A stretch of 64,000 nt of DNA from JAJDNS01 sp963578825 (GTDB taxonomy: Bacteria > Acidobacteriota > Vicinamibacteria > Fen-336). Location: the NCBI GenBank assembly GCA_963578825.1, contig CAUZDW010000011.1:47058-111057 (forward strand), read 5' to 3'. Position numbers and translations under genes: made by a program. Shown one piece after another: positions 19,451 through 28,141 of the stretch. The notes under the pieces are model-generated. The model worked only from the letters and a program-made list of their open reading frames with translations, was not told the DNA's origin and ran no database searches. Numbering within the stretch: the stretch's first letter is position 1; each line of letters opens with the position of its first letter.

Positions 19451-20706
19451 GTCAGACCGACGTCGACGTCGGCCTGCGGCTTCAGGGTGTCAGCCCCCTC
19501 AAGGACACTCACGCCGGGGAGGACTCGGGCCGCGGCTACTGGGAGCACGCCTCTCCGGAGGGCACCCTCGATTATCTGCTGGCCCTGGGCGCGCGAAAGC
19601 GGGCCTCCGACGTGACCTTCGAGCCCCAGCCCGACCGGGTGGCGGTCCGCTACAGGATCGATGGCTTTGCCTTCCGCGTGGATCCCATTCCCGGGGCCTA
19701 CGCCTCCGCGCTCGAGCAGGCACTGTTCGCTATGTTCGACCTCGACCCGGCTCGGCGAACGGAGCCGCTGTCGAGCAGGATCACTACGCCGCTGGGAGAC
19801 ATCGAGTACGACCTGATCCTCCGCACGGTCCCGGGCCCGCACGGGGTCGGGGCCACCGTCAAGCTCGTGAACCGCTCCACCTTCCTCACGGACCTCACGA
19901 CACTGGGGCTCGAGCTGGAGGACCGCGTCCGCGTCGTGGAGGAGATTCGCTCGGGGCTCGGGCTTCTCCTCGTGACCTCGCCCGCCTTCAACGGATCCGG
20001 TACGACGTTCTACTCGATCATGAACGTCGTCGCAGACGGACAGAAGGACATCCTGTCGATCGAGGCCCCCATCCACTGGGTGATGGAGGGCGTGCGGCAG
20101 AGTGAGGTCGAGATCGGCCCCGAAGGACCACGGATCGAGGCCGCCCTTCGGTCCATGGTGGCGGTCCGGCCCGAGATCCTCATGCTCTCGGCTGTGCCTG
20201 ACACGGGCACGGCGATGGTGGCCTCCCAGCTCGCCTCGAGCCTGTTGGTCGTGGGGGCGATGAGCGCGCCGTCGGCGGCCTCCGCTCTGGTCAGCCTCCG
20301 GGACATGGGCGTTCCCACGGCCCTCCTGGCCGGCTCCCTGGGGCTCGTGACCGGTCAGCGCCTCGTGAGGATGATCTGCCGCATCTGCTCCACCCCCGTG
20401 GACCCTCCCGCGGCCCGCACGCTGGCCGCACACGGCATCGACGAGGACGAAGCCCAGCAGCTGCGGTTTTTCAGGGGCAAAGCCTGCCCCAAGTGCAACC
20501 GGGTCGGCTACCGGGGGCGGCGGGCGCTGTTCGAGCTGCTCCCGTCGAGTCCCGAGGTCCGGAGCGCGCTGGAGCAGGGTCGCTCGGTGGCCGAGATCGA
20601 GGCGGCAGCCCTGGACTCGGGGATGATCTCCGTCCGGGAGCGCTGCCTGGGGCTCGTCAAGAAGGGGGTCACGTCCTTCGACGAGTTCGCTCGCCTGAGG
20701 TTGTAG
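19447..20706 (+). CDS. GspE/PilB-type secretion ATPase homologue with destroyed nucleotide-binding motifs
   Basis: The 419-residue product follows the GspE/PilB fold: N2 domain with RASDVTFEPQPDRVAVRYRI (52-71), a core domain with IEAPIHWVMEGVRQSEV (205-221, family IEDPVE), and the C-terminal four-cysteine zinc motif (Cys311, Cys314, Cys347, Cys350) with RVGYRGRRALFELL. The Walker A that should read GPTGSGKTT is SPAFNGSGTT (178-187) with no lysine, and the Walker B GEIRD is SAVPD (248-252). It is therefore a pseudo-ATPase and could be a structural or regulatory subunit on a hexameric pilus/secretion motor encoded elsewhere. The start GTG overlaps the upstream ORF. Confidence 0.78.
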   Translation: MSQTDVDVGLRLQGVSPLKDTHAGEDSGRGYWEHASPEGTLDYLLALGARKRASDVTFEPQPDRVAVRYRIDGFAFRVDPIPGAYASALEQALFAMFDLDPARRTEPLSSRITTPLGDIEYDLILRTVPGPHGVGATVKLVNRSTFLTDLTTLGLELEDRVRVVEEIRSGLGLLLVTSPAFNGSGTTFYSIMNVVADGQKDILSIEAPIHWVMEGVRQSEVEIGPEGPRIEAALRSMVAVRPEILMLSAVPDTGTAMVASQLASSLLVVGAMSAPSAASALVSLRDMGVPTALLAGSLGLVTGQRLVRMICRICSTPVDPPAARTLAAHGIDEDEAQQLRFFRGKACPKCNRVGYRGRRALFELLPSSPEVRSALEQGRSVAEIEAAALDSGMISVRERCLGLVKKGVTSFDEFARLRL

Positions 20707-20770
20707 CATGCTTCCCCCCTCCCAGGGCTTCCCCTGGCGCAATGCGACCGGACCCCGGCGATGTGTCATT

Positions 20771-20790
20771 GTGTAGATAGGAATGTACAC
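20771..20790 (+). promoter_or_regulatory. Candidate operator: short inverted repeat upstream of the vapB-like gene
   Basis: GTGTA (20771-20775) and TACAC (20786-20790) form an inverted repeat separated by 10 bp, ending 10 bp before the ATG. VapB-type antitoxins normally bind such repeats to autoregulate. The arms are only five bases, so chance is possible. Confidence 0.25.
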
Positions 20791-20800
20791 GTAGGGAATC

Positions 20801-21016
20801 ATGGCCGTGAACATCCGAAACCCCGAAGCAGAGGAGCTCGCGGAGGCCCTGGCCAGGCTTGCCGGCGAAACCAAGGCCGAGGCGGTCACACGAGCGCTCC
20901 GAGACCGCCTGGCTCGGCCAGGTTCATCGACGTCCTACTCTGCTGGAGTCGGCGGCGTGCTGAAGGGCCCGGCGCCTCCGGTCGAGGCCTACGGACGGGT
21001 ACCGGGCGCCCTCTGA
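20801..21016 (+). CDS. VapB-type antitoxin, orphan and divergent at the C-terminus
   Basis: The 71-residue product begins like the Rv0623/VapB family: MAVNIRNPEAEELAEALARL, then GETKAEAVTRALRDRLAR, the ribbon-helix-helix DNA-binding part. The C-terminal ~30 residues (after residue 41) do not resemble the toxin-neutralising tail of VapB proteins, and no PIN-domain VapC lies downstream; the next gene is cmk on the opposite strand. It looks like a remnant of a toxin-antitoxin locus, or a stand-alone regulator. About 75 bp of empty sequence follows. Confidence 0.6.
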   Translation: MAVNIRNPEAEELAEALARLAGETKAEAVTRALRDRLARPGSSTSYSAGVGGVLKGPAPPVEAYGRVPGAL

Positions 21017-21092
21017 CACGCATCATCGCGGAATAAGAAGGAGCTGCGGCGTCTCGGAGGCAGATGAGCGCCGGGGAGACGATGTGCTCAGG

Positions 21093-22100
21093 CTAGTCGG
21101 AAGCTTCCTTCTCCGCCGAGTCCTCGGCCGGGGCGAAGAAGACGAGAAGCAGGAGGTCCTGCTCGATCGAGTGAAAGCGGTGCTCGACCCGCGCGGGGAC
21201 GCTCAGCAGGCTCCCGGGAGAAGCCATCACGTCCTCGTCGCCCCTCTTGAAGCGACCCTTCCCCTCGAGGACCAGGTAGACCTCTTCTTCGCCGTGGGGC
21301 CGCTGTTCGTCCTCGGAGCCGGCGGGCAGCCGGTAGAGCCCGACGCTCAGGGCGGCGCTGCGCAGGGCCTCCAGGTAGCGGCGAGACGAGCGCCGATGCT
21401 CCTCGGCGAGGCGGCCCAAGTCGATGGGCTTCCCCTCGCGGGCTCGGACGGCGGCCAGCATCCGCTCCAGGACCTCGTCGGGGCTCAGATGTGTCGTGTC
21501 GAGCTCGAGGGCGTCCCACGCACGCTCGAGGGGTGATTCCGCACGATGAGTGTCGGTGTAGTCCCGCTCCCGCACGTCCTCCTCGACCGTCTCGACGGAT
21601 ATGTCGGAGCCGGCCGATCTCAGCTCCTGGAGTCGGCGCTGGGCGCGCTCGCCCGGGCTGGCGTCGAGGAAGAACTTGACCTCGGCGTCCGGGAAGACCG
21701 CGGTGCCGATGTCACGACCGTCGAGCACCACCCCGCCCTCGCGACCCATCTCCCGCTGACGCGCCACCATCTCCGTGCGGACGCCGGGGTGCACCGAGAC
21801 GAGTGAAGAGGCGCGGCTCGTCTCGGGAGACCGGATGGCGGCGGTCACGTCCTCGCCGTCGAGGAGCACGCTCCGCCCGCCATCGCCCAACACGATGCTC
21901 GCGGCCCGACAGAGTGTCGCCAGGGCCTCCTCCGCGTCCAGCGACACCCCGCTCCTCATGGCCTTGAGGGCGAGGGCCCGGTACATGGCCCCGGTGTCGA
22001 TGTACGTGTAGCCGAGGCGCGCGGCCAGCGCGCGCCCGGCGGTGGACTTGCCGGCCCCGGAAGGACCGTCTATGGCGACGACTGGACCCTGGCTTCTCAT
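21093..22100 (-). CDS. cmk: Cytidylate kinase with a fused C-terminal cupin domain
   Basis: Residues 1-~220 form a complete (d)CMP kinase: P-loop IDGPSGAGKSTAGRALA, YIDTGAMYRALALKAM, the VVLDGRDIGTAVFPDA CMP-binding stretch and VEEDVRERDYTDTHR. Residues ~226-335 are a complete single-domain cupin: DLGRLAEEHRRSSRRYLEAL, then RPHGEEEVYLVLEGKGRF (267-284) and PGSLLSVPARVEHRF (295-309), with His269, nearby glutamates and His307 as likely metal ligands. The frame is continuous, with no stop or internal start of note between the domains. The role of the cupin is unknown; it might sense a ligand or simply be joined by loss of a stop codon. Its ATG overlaps the hisC stop (ATGA). Confidence 0.9.
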   Translation of the reverse strand: MRSQGPVVAIDGPSGAGKSTAGRALAARLGYTYIDTGAMYRALALKAMRSGVSLDAEEALATLCRAASIVLGDGGRSVLLDGEDVTAAIRSPETSRASSLVSVHPGVRTEMVARQREMGREGGVVLDGRDIGTAVFPDAEVKFFLDASPGERAQRRLQELRSAGSDISVETVEEDVRERDYTDTHRAESPLERAWDALELDTTHLSPDEVLERMLAAVRAREGKPIDLGRLAEEHRRSSRRYLEALRSAALSVGLYRLPAGSEDEQRPHGEEEVYLVLEGKGRFKRGDEDVMASPGSLLSVPARVEHRFHSIEQDLLLLVFFAPAEDSAEKEASD

Positions 22101-23215
22101 GATTCGGATCGCTCGCTCACGGCATCCAGCGCCTCGAGGAACGCGTCGTTCTCCTCGGCCGTGCCGAGGGAGACGCGCAGCCAGCGGGGCATGCCGTAGG
22201 GATCAAGAGGACGGACGATGACGCCACGAGTCAGGAGGCGCTGAAACAGCGCCCGGCAGTCCTGGCCCGAGTCGAAGGTGAGGAAGTTTCCGAGGCTCGG
22301 CAGCACGGTGTAACGACGCCCGACGAGGGCCGTGGCGACGCGCTGCCTCTCGGTCCGGTTGAGCTCCAGCGTACGTCGGAGGTGCTCGGTGTCGTCGAGG
22401 GCCGCGGTCGCCGCCGCCTGCGCCAGCACGTTGGCGGTGAACACCTCCCGAACGACGAGAAGGGCCTGGATCACCTCGGGTGCGGCAACGCCGTATCCCA
22501 CACGCAGACCGCCGAGGCCGTAGGCCTTGGAGAAAGTGCGGGTGACGATGACGGGAGCGCCTCGGCGGACAAGGTCGATTCCGTCGGGGTACTCGGGGTC
22601 GTCCGCGTACTCGAAGTACGCTTCGTCGAGGATCAGAAGCACGCCTGGACCCAGCGAGGCGACGAGGGCTTCGAGCTCGGCCCGGCGATTCCACGTTCCT
22701 GTGGGGTTGTTCGGGTTGGCGACGAAGACGAGCCGCGTCCGCTCGTCGATCGCGCGGGCCATGGCCTCGAGGTTGTGAGTCCACTCGCGCATGGGGACGA
22801 GCCGCGCCCCGCGGTTGCGAGCGTCGACGATCTGCCGGAACCGGGCGAACGCGTGCTCGGAGATGACGGCGTTGTCGCCCGGGCCAAGAAAGGCCTTCAC
22901 GATGACGTCGATGACGTCCACCGAACCGCTGCCCACGACCACGTGGGACGGTGCGATGCGGAGCCCGGCGCCGAGCGCCTCACGAAGCGCCGTTGCGGCC
23001 CCGTCGGGGTAGCGATGGACCTCCGTCATTGCAGCGCGACTCGCCTCGATCGCCAGGGGCGACGGACCCAGCGGGTTCTCGTTCGATGCGAGCTTGATGA
23101 CGTGGTCCAGACCCAGCTCGCGCTGAACCTCGGCGATGGGCTTGCCCGGCTCGAACTGATCGAACCCCTCCAGGTGCGGGGGGAACACGAACCATGTCTG
23201 CTCGGTGGGACTCAT
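22097..23215 (-). CDS. hisC: Histidinol-phosphate aminotransferase
   Basis: HisC converts imidazole-acetol phosphate to histidinol phosphate with glutamate, using PLP; paralogues also transaminate aromatic amino acids. The 372-residue product shows IKLASNENPLGPSPLA, RYPDGAATALREAL, FVANPNNPTGTW, LDEAYFEYAD and the PLP lysine in TRTFSKAYGLGGLRVGYG, with RPLDPYGMPRWLRVSLGT at the C-terminus. Length is normal. It overlaps both neighbours by four bases, forming a tight rluB-like/hisC/cmk unit; no other histidine genes are present, so an aromatic-amino-acid or prephenate role cannot be excluded. Confidence 0.88.
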   Translation of the reverse strand: MSPTEQTWFVFPPHLEGFDQFEPGKPIAEVQRELGLDHVIKLASNENPLGPSPLAIEASRAAMTEVHRYPDGAATALREALGAGLRIAPSHVVVGSGSVDVIDVIVKAFLGPGDNAVISEHAFARFRQIVDARNRGARLVPMREWTHNLEAMARAIDERTRLVFVANPNNPTGTWNRRAELEALVASLGPGVLLILDEAYFEYADDPEYPDGIDLVRRGAPVIVTRTFSKAYGLGGLRVGYGVAAPEVIQALLVVREVFTANVLAQAAATAALDDTEHLRRTLELNRTERQRVATALVGRRYTVLPSLGNFLTFDSGQDCRALFQRLLTRGVIVRPLDPYGMPRWLRVSLGTAEENDAFLEALDAVSERSES

Positions 23216-24324
23216 CGTCTCCTCCGGTGATCCGTGCCGCCCGTCGACTTGCGCGTGCCGCGCCCCCGTCCGCCGCTCGCCGCAGGGCGACGGGAAGCGG
23301 CGGCCGAGCCTCTTCCGCCCGTCGCTCGGGGCTCTGTCTTTCGCGCCACGGCCTTCTGCGGCGCGGCTTTCCGTGCACCAACACGTCGCCCGGCGCTGTC
23401 ACCCGCGCCGATTTTCCGAGCCTCCGCCGTCTCTGTGCCTGCGCGGCGCCTTCCGGACGCCGCTGCGCCACCCCGGCTCGACGCCGACCGCCCACTGCTT
23501 GCCCGCGCGCCGCTCCGGCCCGAGCCGACCTGACGCCCGGTCTCCCTGCGTGTGGACGGACGCGGTCGACGGCGGATCTTGCGCCGCGGGATCTTCGCGC
23601 TGGCCTCGCCGCGGAGAAGACCCCGGACCTCGCCCGGCTCCAGGTGTCGGAACTGTCCCGGTGCGAGCGCTCGCAGCGTGACCGGGCCAAAGGCGACGCG
23701 CCGCAGCTTCGAGACCGGATGGCCCACGGCCTCGAGTAGGCGCTTGACCTCGTGCTGCTTGCCTTCGTGGAGCTCCACCTCGACCCACGCGTGGCGATCG
23801 ATCTCGACCAGCCGCACCCGATCCACCGCAAGGACATCACCCTTCACGCGGATACCGCGTCGGAGCCGCGCCAGCGTCCGCTCATCGGGAACCCCGCGCA
23901 CCTTGGCGTGATACACGCGCGGGACCTCGAAGCGAGGATGGGCCACACGCTCGGCAAACTCGCCATCGTTGGTGAGGAGGATGAGACCCTCCGTCGTGAG
24001 GTCGAGCCGGCCCACCGGGAAGAGGCCCGTCACGCCGGGAACCAGCTCCATGACCGTCTGACGACCCGCGGGATCACGCCGAGTGGTCACGACCCCCCGA
24101 GGCTTGTTGAGCACGATGTAGACGGGCTCGCCAGCGGGCTTCACCCTCACTCCGTCCACACGGATGTGGTCTTTCCTGGGATCGGCCTTCGTGCCGAGCT
24201 CGCGGACGATGGCTCCGTTGACCGTGACACGACCCTCCAGCATGAGGCCTTCTGCGCCCCGCCTGGAGGCAAAGCCTGCCCGCGCCAGGATCTTCTGAAG
24301 TCGTTCCTCCACGACCGCGATCAT
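23212..24324 (-). CDS. RluB/RsuA-family pseudouridine synthase with a long basic tail
   Basis: The enzyme isomerises a uridine in rRNA. Residues 1-60 are an S4 RNA-binding domain (RLQKILARAGFASRRGAE), residues ~62-240 the catalytic domain with the aspartate in GRLDLTTEGLILLTNDG and YHAKVRG, EGKQHEVKRLLEAVGHPV. From about residue 245 to 370 a low-complexity Arg/Ala/Ser/Gly/Lys tail follows, probably disordered and RNA-binding; such tails are common in high-GC relatives. ATG 24324 starts directly at the S4 domain. RluB (U2605 of 23S rRNA) is the likeliest assignment, but RsuA or RluF type cannot be excluded. Its stop overlaps the hisC start. Confidence 0.9.
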   Translation of the reverse strand: MIAVVEERLQKILARAGFASRRGAEGLMLEGRVTVNGAIVRELGTKADPRKDHIRVDGVRVKPAGEPVYIVLNKPRGVVTTRRDPAGRQTVMELVPGVTGLFPVGRLDLTTEGLILLTNDGEFAERVAHPRFEVPRVYHAKVRGVPDERTLARLRRGIRVKGDVLAVDRVRLVEIDRHAWVEVELHEGKQHEVKRLLEAVGHPVSKLRRVAFGPVTLRALAPGQFRHLEPGEVRGLLRGEASAKIPRRKIRRRPRPSTRRETGRQVGSGRSGARASSGRSASSRGGAAASGRRRAGTETAEARKIGAGDSAGRRVGARKAAPQKAVARKTEPRATGGRGSAAASRRPAASGGRGRGTRKSTGGTDHRRRR

Positions 24325-24395
24325 ACCGCACAGCCTGGCGGCGCCCGTGGACCGAAGAATCCATGGCCATGCGGCGGACCGTGGGCTTCGACTTG

Positions 24396-25607
24396 CTAGA
24401 AAACTCCTTGCATGGTCCGTTCGTATCCGGTGAGCTCCACGTACCCCTGCCCACGGATGGGCTGCCCGGCCCGGGTGCCCGAGACGCGCACGGCGCCCTC
24501 CCAGTAGACGAACGACGTCCGCATCTCCTGGTTGGGGATCCTGGGCTCGACGAGGAGATCGAGACCCTCCTCCGAGACCCGCAGCCGCCAGAGCGCCGGA
24601 TAGGTCGCGCCGGTCTCCGGACTGGTCCACCTGTCGAGGACGGTGAGCGAGACTTCCGTGGCGAGCACCCGGCGAGTGCGGCCGTCGCGATCGACGAGCG
24701 TCCCGCTGGAGACGGGCTCGATGCTCCCGTCGTCGCGCCGGATCTGGAAGTACAGAAGCTCGGTCTCGTCGTCGAGCTGGAGAGAGAACCAGTCCCAACC
24801 CACCGCCCGAGCTCCCAGTGCGCTGGTGCTCCACTCGTGATCGAACCACGCTTCTCCGCTCACGGGCCGCGGGCGACCGTCCACGGCCAGTTGGCCGCGA
24901 GCACCGAGGCGCGTGTACCCGACGTAGTGCGAGGCGTTGCCCGGCTCGTCGCTCTTCGGGGACAGCCCTCGATCGCCGTGTCTCGCCAGGGGCTTGCGGG
25001 TCTCGAGCTCGAGGTCCAGCACGAGCGGGCCGTCACGGGCGACGAGCCGGACCGTCCCCCCGTCGTCGCTGGTCGCCTCCACCCGCCAGTCCTCCAGCCA
25101 GACGGAGAAAGGCGATGTCTCGGCGCCGGCCAGGCTCCCCGCTCCCCGGCCCCAGCGCTCGGCGAAGAGGTGCCTCCCCGCGGCCACGTCGGTGATCGCG
25201 AGGTGAGCGAAGTAGATCTGGTTGGTGGCGAGCCCGCCATCGCCCGGAGGGGCGCCCGGGGACAGGCCCCGTCGGAAGAAGGTGAGCTGGAAACCGTAGC
25301 GGCGCTCGCCGGCGCGCAGGTGACCGGTGTAGTACCACCACTCGGTCTGGTACTCGAAGTGCGGGCCGTGGTCGAGGGGCAGGCGGTACTCGCGCCGCTC
25401 GACGGCCCGAGCGAAGCCTGCCCTCCCGAGACCGTCTCCGAGCTCGACGCGAATTCCCTGGGCCGCGTCCGGCCGGCGGAGCTCCGAGGGACCCGTCCTC
25501 AGCACGGCAAGCAGGGCCAGGGCCGCTGCGAGAGCGGTCAACAGAGCGACGCCAGGACGGGACTGGGCCCGACGCGAGGAGTCCGTGGCGCTCTCCTCGC
25601 GCCTCAC
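24396..25607 (-). CDS. AttH/CrtC-type lipocalin-like protein, membrane-anchored
   Basis: The 403-residue protein has an N-terminal membrane anchor or signal (VALLTALAAALALLAVL, residues ~20-37) and two lipocalin-like beta-barrel domains of the AttH/carotenoid 1,2-hydratase family: HFEYQTEWWYYTGHL, RYGFQLTFFRRGL, QIYFAHLAITD, SHYVGYTRLGARG, GEAWFDHEWS and GWDWFSLQLDD are the typical tryptophan-rich strands. In AttEFGH systems this protein works with an FtsX-type ABC transporter, as here. The GTG at 25607 overlaps the permease stop (GTGA), which decides the start. The exported ligand is not known; hydrophobic molecules are implied by the fold. Confidence 0.85.
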   Translation of the reverse strand: MRREESATDSSRRAQSRPGVALLTALAAALALLAVLRTGPSELRRPDAAQGIRVELGDGLGRAGFARAVERREYRLPLDHGPHFEYQTEWWYYTGHLRAGERRYGFQLTFFRRGLSPGAPPGDGGLATNQIYFAHLAITDVAAGRHLFAERWGRGAGSLAGAETSPFSVWLEDWRVEATSDDGGTVRLVARDGPLVLDLELETRKPLARHGDRGLSPKSDEPGNASHYVGYTRLGARGQLAVDGRPRPVSGEAWFDHEWSTSALGARAVGWDWFSLQLDDETELLYFQIRRDDGSIEPVSSGTLVDRDGRTRRVLATEVSLTVLDRWTSPETGATYPALWRLRVSEEGLDLLVEPRIPNQEMRTSFVYWEGAVRVSGTRAGQPIRGQGYVELTGYERTMQGVF

Positions 25608-28141
25608 TCCGACCTCAGCGCCGCAGCCAGCGGACGGCGACGAAGTCTCACCATCGGGTACACCGAGGCGAGGACCGCGGCGACGATGCTCACCGCGAGG
25701 GCCTGGGCGAAGAGCCAGGGGTCGGCCTCGAGGCGCATCGTCCAGCCGAAGGACCGGACGTTGATCACGTTCACGAGAATGAAGGCCAGGATCCATCCCA
25801 TGGGGAGAGAGAGAAGCCCCGCCACCGCCCCCATGAGTCCGGTCTCGAGGAGAGTCAGACCCCAGGACTGACCCTGGCTCAGGCCCAGCACCTCGAGGGT
25901 GGCCAGCTCTCGGGTACGCTCGACCTGCAGCGCCAGAAGCGCACTCCAGACGCCGATGAACGCCACGCCGATGGCGAGAAGTCGGAGCGCCTGCGTCACC
26001 GCGAACGTCCGATCGAAGACCTCGAGGGCCCGGGTGCGGCGCGCGCGGTGGGAGGCCACCATGAGGGCCGTCCCGCTCAGGGCGGCCCGGAGGTCCCCCA
26101 CCACGTCGTCGATGGCGTGGCCTTCGGCAACGTAGACACCGAGGGACGACACCGCCCGGTCGTCCCAGTGGCGCTGGTAGACATTGCGCGAGATCAGCAC
26201 GAGCCCGCTCTCGGTTGCGTAGTCGTAGAAGACGCCTGCCACGGGGAAGACCTTCGGCCCGCGGTCGGTCAGAAGCTCCACGCTGGCTCCCCGTTCGGGC
26301 AGACGATGCCGGAAGGCGAAGGGCTCGCTGACCAGCACCGCCCCTGCCGTGACCCGCTCCCACACCTCCTCGGGATCCCCTTCGGCGAATCGATAGAGCG
26401 CGGCGTCCCTCGGGCGATGGGCGTCCGCCACCGCCAGGCGGACCTCGCCGAGCGGGCTCGCCACTCGGACTGCCCGGAACGTCTCCACCTCGCCCACCCC
26501 GGGCACGGCCGCCACCAGGGCGGGAGTCTCCGGCGAGAGGACGGGCGTCGCCCGGCTTCCTCCGGGAGTTGGCGCAGAGATGAAGATGTCCGCCCTCAGG
26601 GAGAGATCGAGCCAGTTCTCGACGGTCGAGCGGAAGCTCTGGATCATCAGGCCCACTCCGATGGTCACGGAGACCGCCACCGCGAGGGCGGCGATCGCCA
26701 CGCCCGTCCGACTGACGGAGCGGGTGACGGTGCGGGCGGCGAGGCGTCCCAGCGTGCCGACGAGACGCCCCCCAATCGGCTCGATGACCGCCATGGCCAG
26801 AACGGTCAGCAGAGGGGCGAGGAGAGCAAGGCCCAGCACGATGGCGAAGAGCCCGGCGAAGCTGAGGATGAGCGAGCGGCCGGCCACCGCGAGGAGGGCG
26901 GCACCGCAGGCAGCAAGAAGCGCTCCGGCGAGTGCCACGCGGGGGACGAGATGGCGGCCCAGGGACTCGAGTCGGCTGGGACGCAGGGCTTCGAGGGGCT
27001 CCACACGCGCCGCCTCCAGGGCGGGTGCGACGGCGGCGAGGGCTCCCGTGCCGAGGCCGAGAAGGACCCCTTTGGCGACCGAAGCCGCGGTGAGCGGTGC
27101 GCCGGTGACGGAGACCACGTAGTAGAGATCGTTGATCGTGCGGGTGACCAGGCGGACGGCCCCCTGACCGAGCACGTAGCCCAGCCCCAGCCCCAGCACG
27201 ACGCCCACGGCGGAGGCGGCCAGGGTCTCGAGGAGCACCAGCGAGAACACCTGCTCGCCGGTGACCCCGATGAGTCGCAGGGTGCCCAGCACCGCGCGTC
27301 GCTGCACGACGCTGAACATCACCGTGTTGTAGATGAGGAGCATCCCCACCAGGAGGGCCAGGAGGCTGAGCGCGGTCAGGTTGAGCTGGAAGGCGGCGGT
27401 GAGCTGCCCCACGGCCGCGGACTGCTCGTGCGCGTCGACGAGACGGACCCCGGAGGGCAAGAGGGCCGCGACGGTGTCCGCTTCAGCCTGCGAGGCGACG
27501 AGATCGATCCGCGTGATCCGATCCCCCAGCCGGAACAGCTTCTGCGCACGACCCACGTCCATGATCAGAAGCCCGTCCAGCGAGGCGGCCTCACCGGGAT
27601 CCCGAGAGTGGAGGATGCCCGCGACCACAAGCGTCTCGATGCGATCCTGGACCCGGACCCGGAGCCCGTCCCCGAGACTCAGCCGATGGCGGTCGGCCAG
27701 GTTCGAGCCGAGAAACACCGCGGCCTCGTCGACGAGGAGTCGCTCGAAACCCGGGTCCGCCAGGGACCCCTCTCCCAGGTGCGATCGGAACGGGGCCTCC
27801 GAGAGCACGTCCACTCCCAGAACCCGCAGCGGCTGGCGATCCCGGTCGAGCGCGCTCACGAAGCCCTCGACCACCGGCGTGCTCGTGCGGAGACCTTCCT
27901 CGACACGGATGCGCCGGAGCAGGTCCTGCCCCAGCCCCGACGGGCCGCCCAGCACCTGATGGGTGGCTCGACCCACCACGGCTTCGGTGCTCCGGGCGAA
28001 GCCCCGGCTCGCGCTGGTGTTGGCGAGATCGATGGCGATCACCACCGCCACGCCCAGGGCGACGCCCAGGACCATGAGCCCCGTGTGCAACGGCCGCCGC
28101 ACGAGGTCGCGAAGGCCGGTGAGCAGCAGCGAACGGGTCAC
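25604..28141 (-). CDS. FtsX-like ABC transporter permease (AttF/AttG-type, two MacB-like halves in one chain)
   Basis: The 845-residue protein has two repeats of the FtsX/MacB layout: a first membrane helix (TGLMVLGVALGVAVVIAIDL, residues ~18-37), a periplasmic MacB-PCD-like domain, three FtsX helices around residues 255-370, then three or more central helices (~400-480), a second periplasmic domain and a final FtsX block (~715-840). This is the ten-helix permease type that works in lipid or lipoprotein extraction or export rather than import. The GTG at 28141 overlaps the ATPase stop and its own stop overlaps the AttH gene, so all three are coupled. Substrate unknown. Confidence 0.85.
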   Translation of the reverse strand: MTRSLLLTGLRDLVRRPLHTGLMVLGVALGVAVVIAIDLANTSASRGFARSTEAVVGRATHQVLGGPSGLGQDLLRRIRVEEGLRTSTPVVEGFVSALDRDRQPLRVLGVDVLSEAPFRSHLGEGSLADPGFERLLVDEAAVFLGSNLADRHRLSLGDGLRVRVQDRIETLVVAGILHSRDPGEAASLDGLLIMDVGRAQKLFRLGDRITRIDLVASQAEADTVAALLPSGVRLVDAHEQSAAVGQLTAAFQLNLTALSLLALLVGMLLIYNTVMFSVVQRRAVLGTLRLIGVTGEQVFSLVLLETLAASAVGVVLGLGLGYVLGQGAVRLVTRTINDLYYVVSVTGAPLTAASVAKGVLLGLGTGALAAVAPALEAARVEPLEALRPSRLESLGRHLVPRVALAGALLAACGAALLAVAGRSLILSFAGLFAIVLGLALLAPLLTVLAMAVIEPIGGRLVGTLGRLAARTVTRSVSRTGVAIAALAVAVSVTIGVGLMIQSFRSTVENWLDLSLRADIFISAPTPGGSRATPVLSPETPALVAAVPGVGEVETFRAVRVASPLGEVRLAVADAHRPRDAALYRFAEGDPEEVWERVTAGAVLVSEPFAFRHRLPERGASVELLTDRGPKVFPVAGVFYDYATESGLVLISRNVYQRHWDDRAVSSLGVYVAEGHAIDDVVGDLRAALSGTALMVASHRARRTRALEVFDRTFAVTQALRLLAIGVAFIGVWSALLALQVERTRELATLEVLGLSQGQSWGLTLLETGLMGAVAGLLSLPMGWILAFILVNVINVRSFGWTMRLEADPWLFAQALAVSIVAAVLASVYPMVRLRRRPLAAALRSE

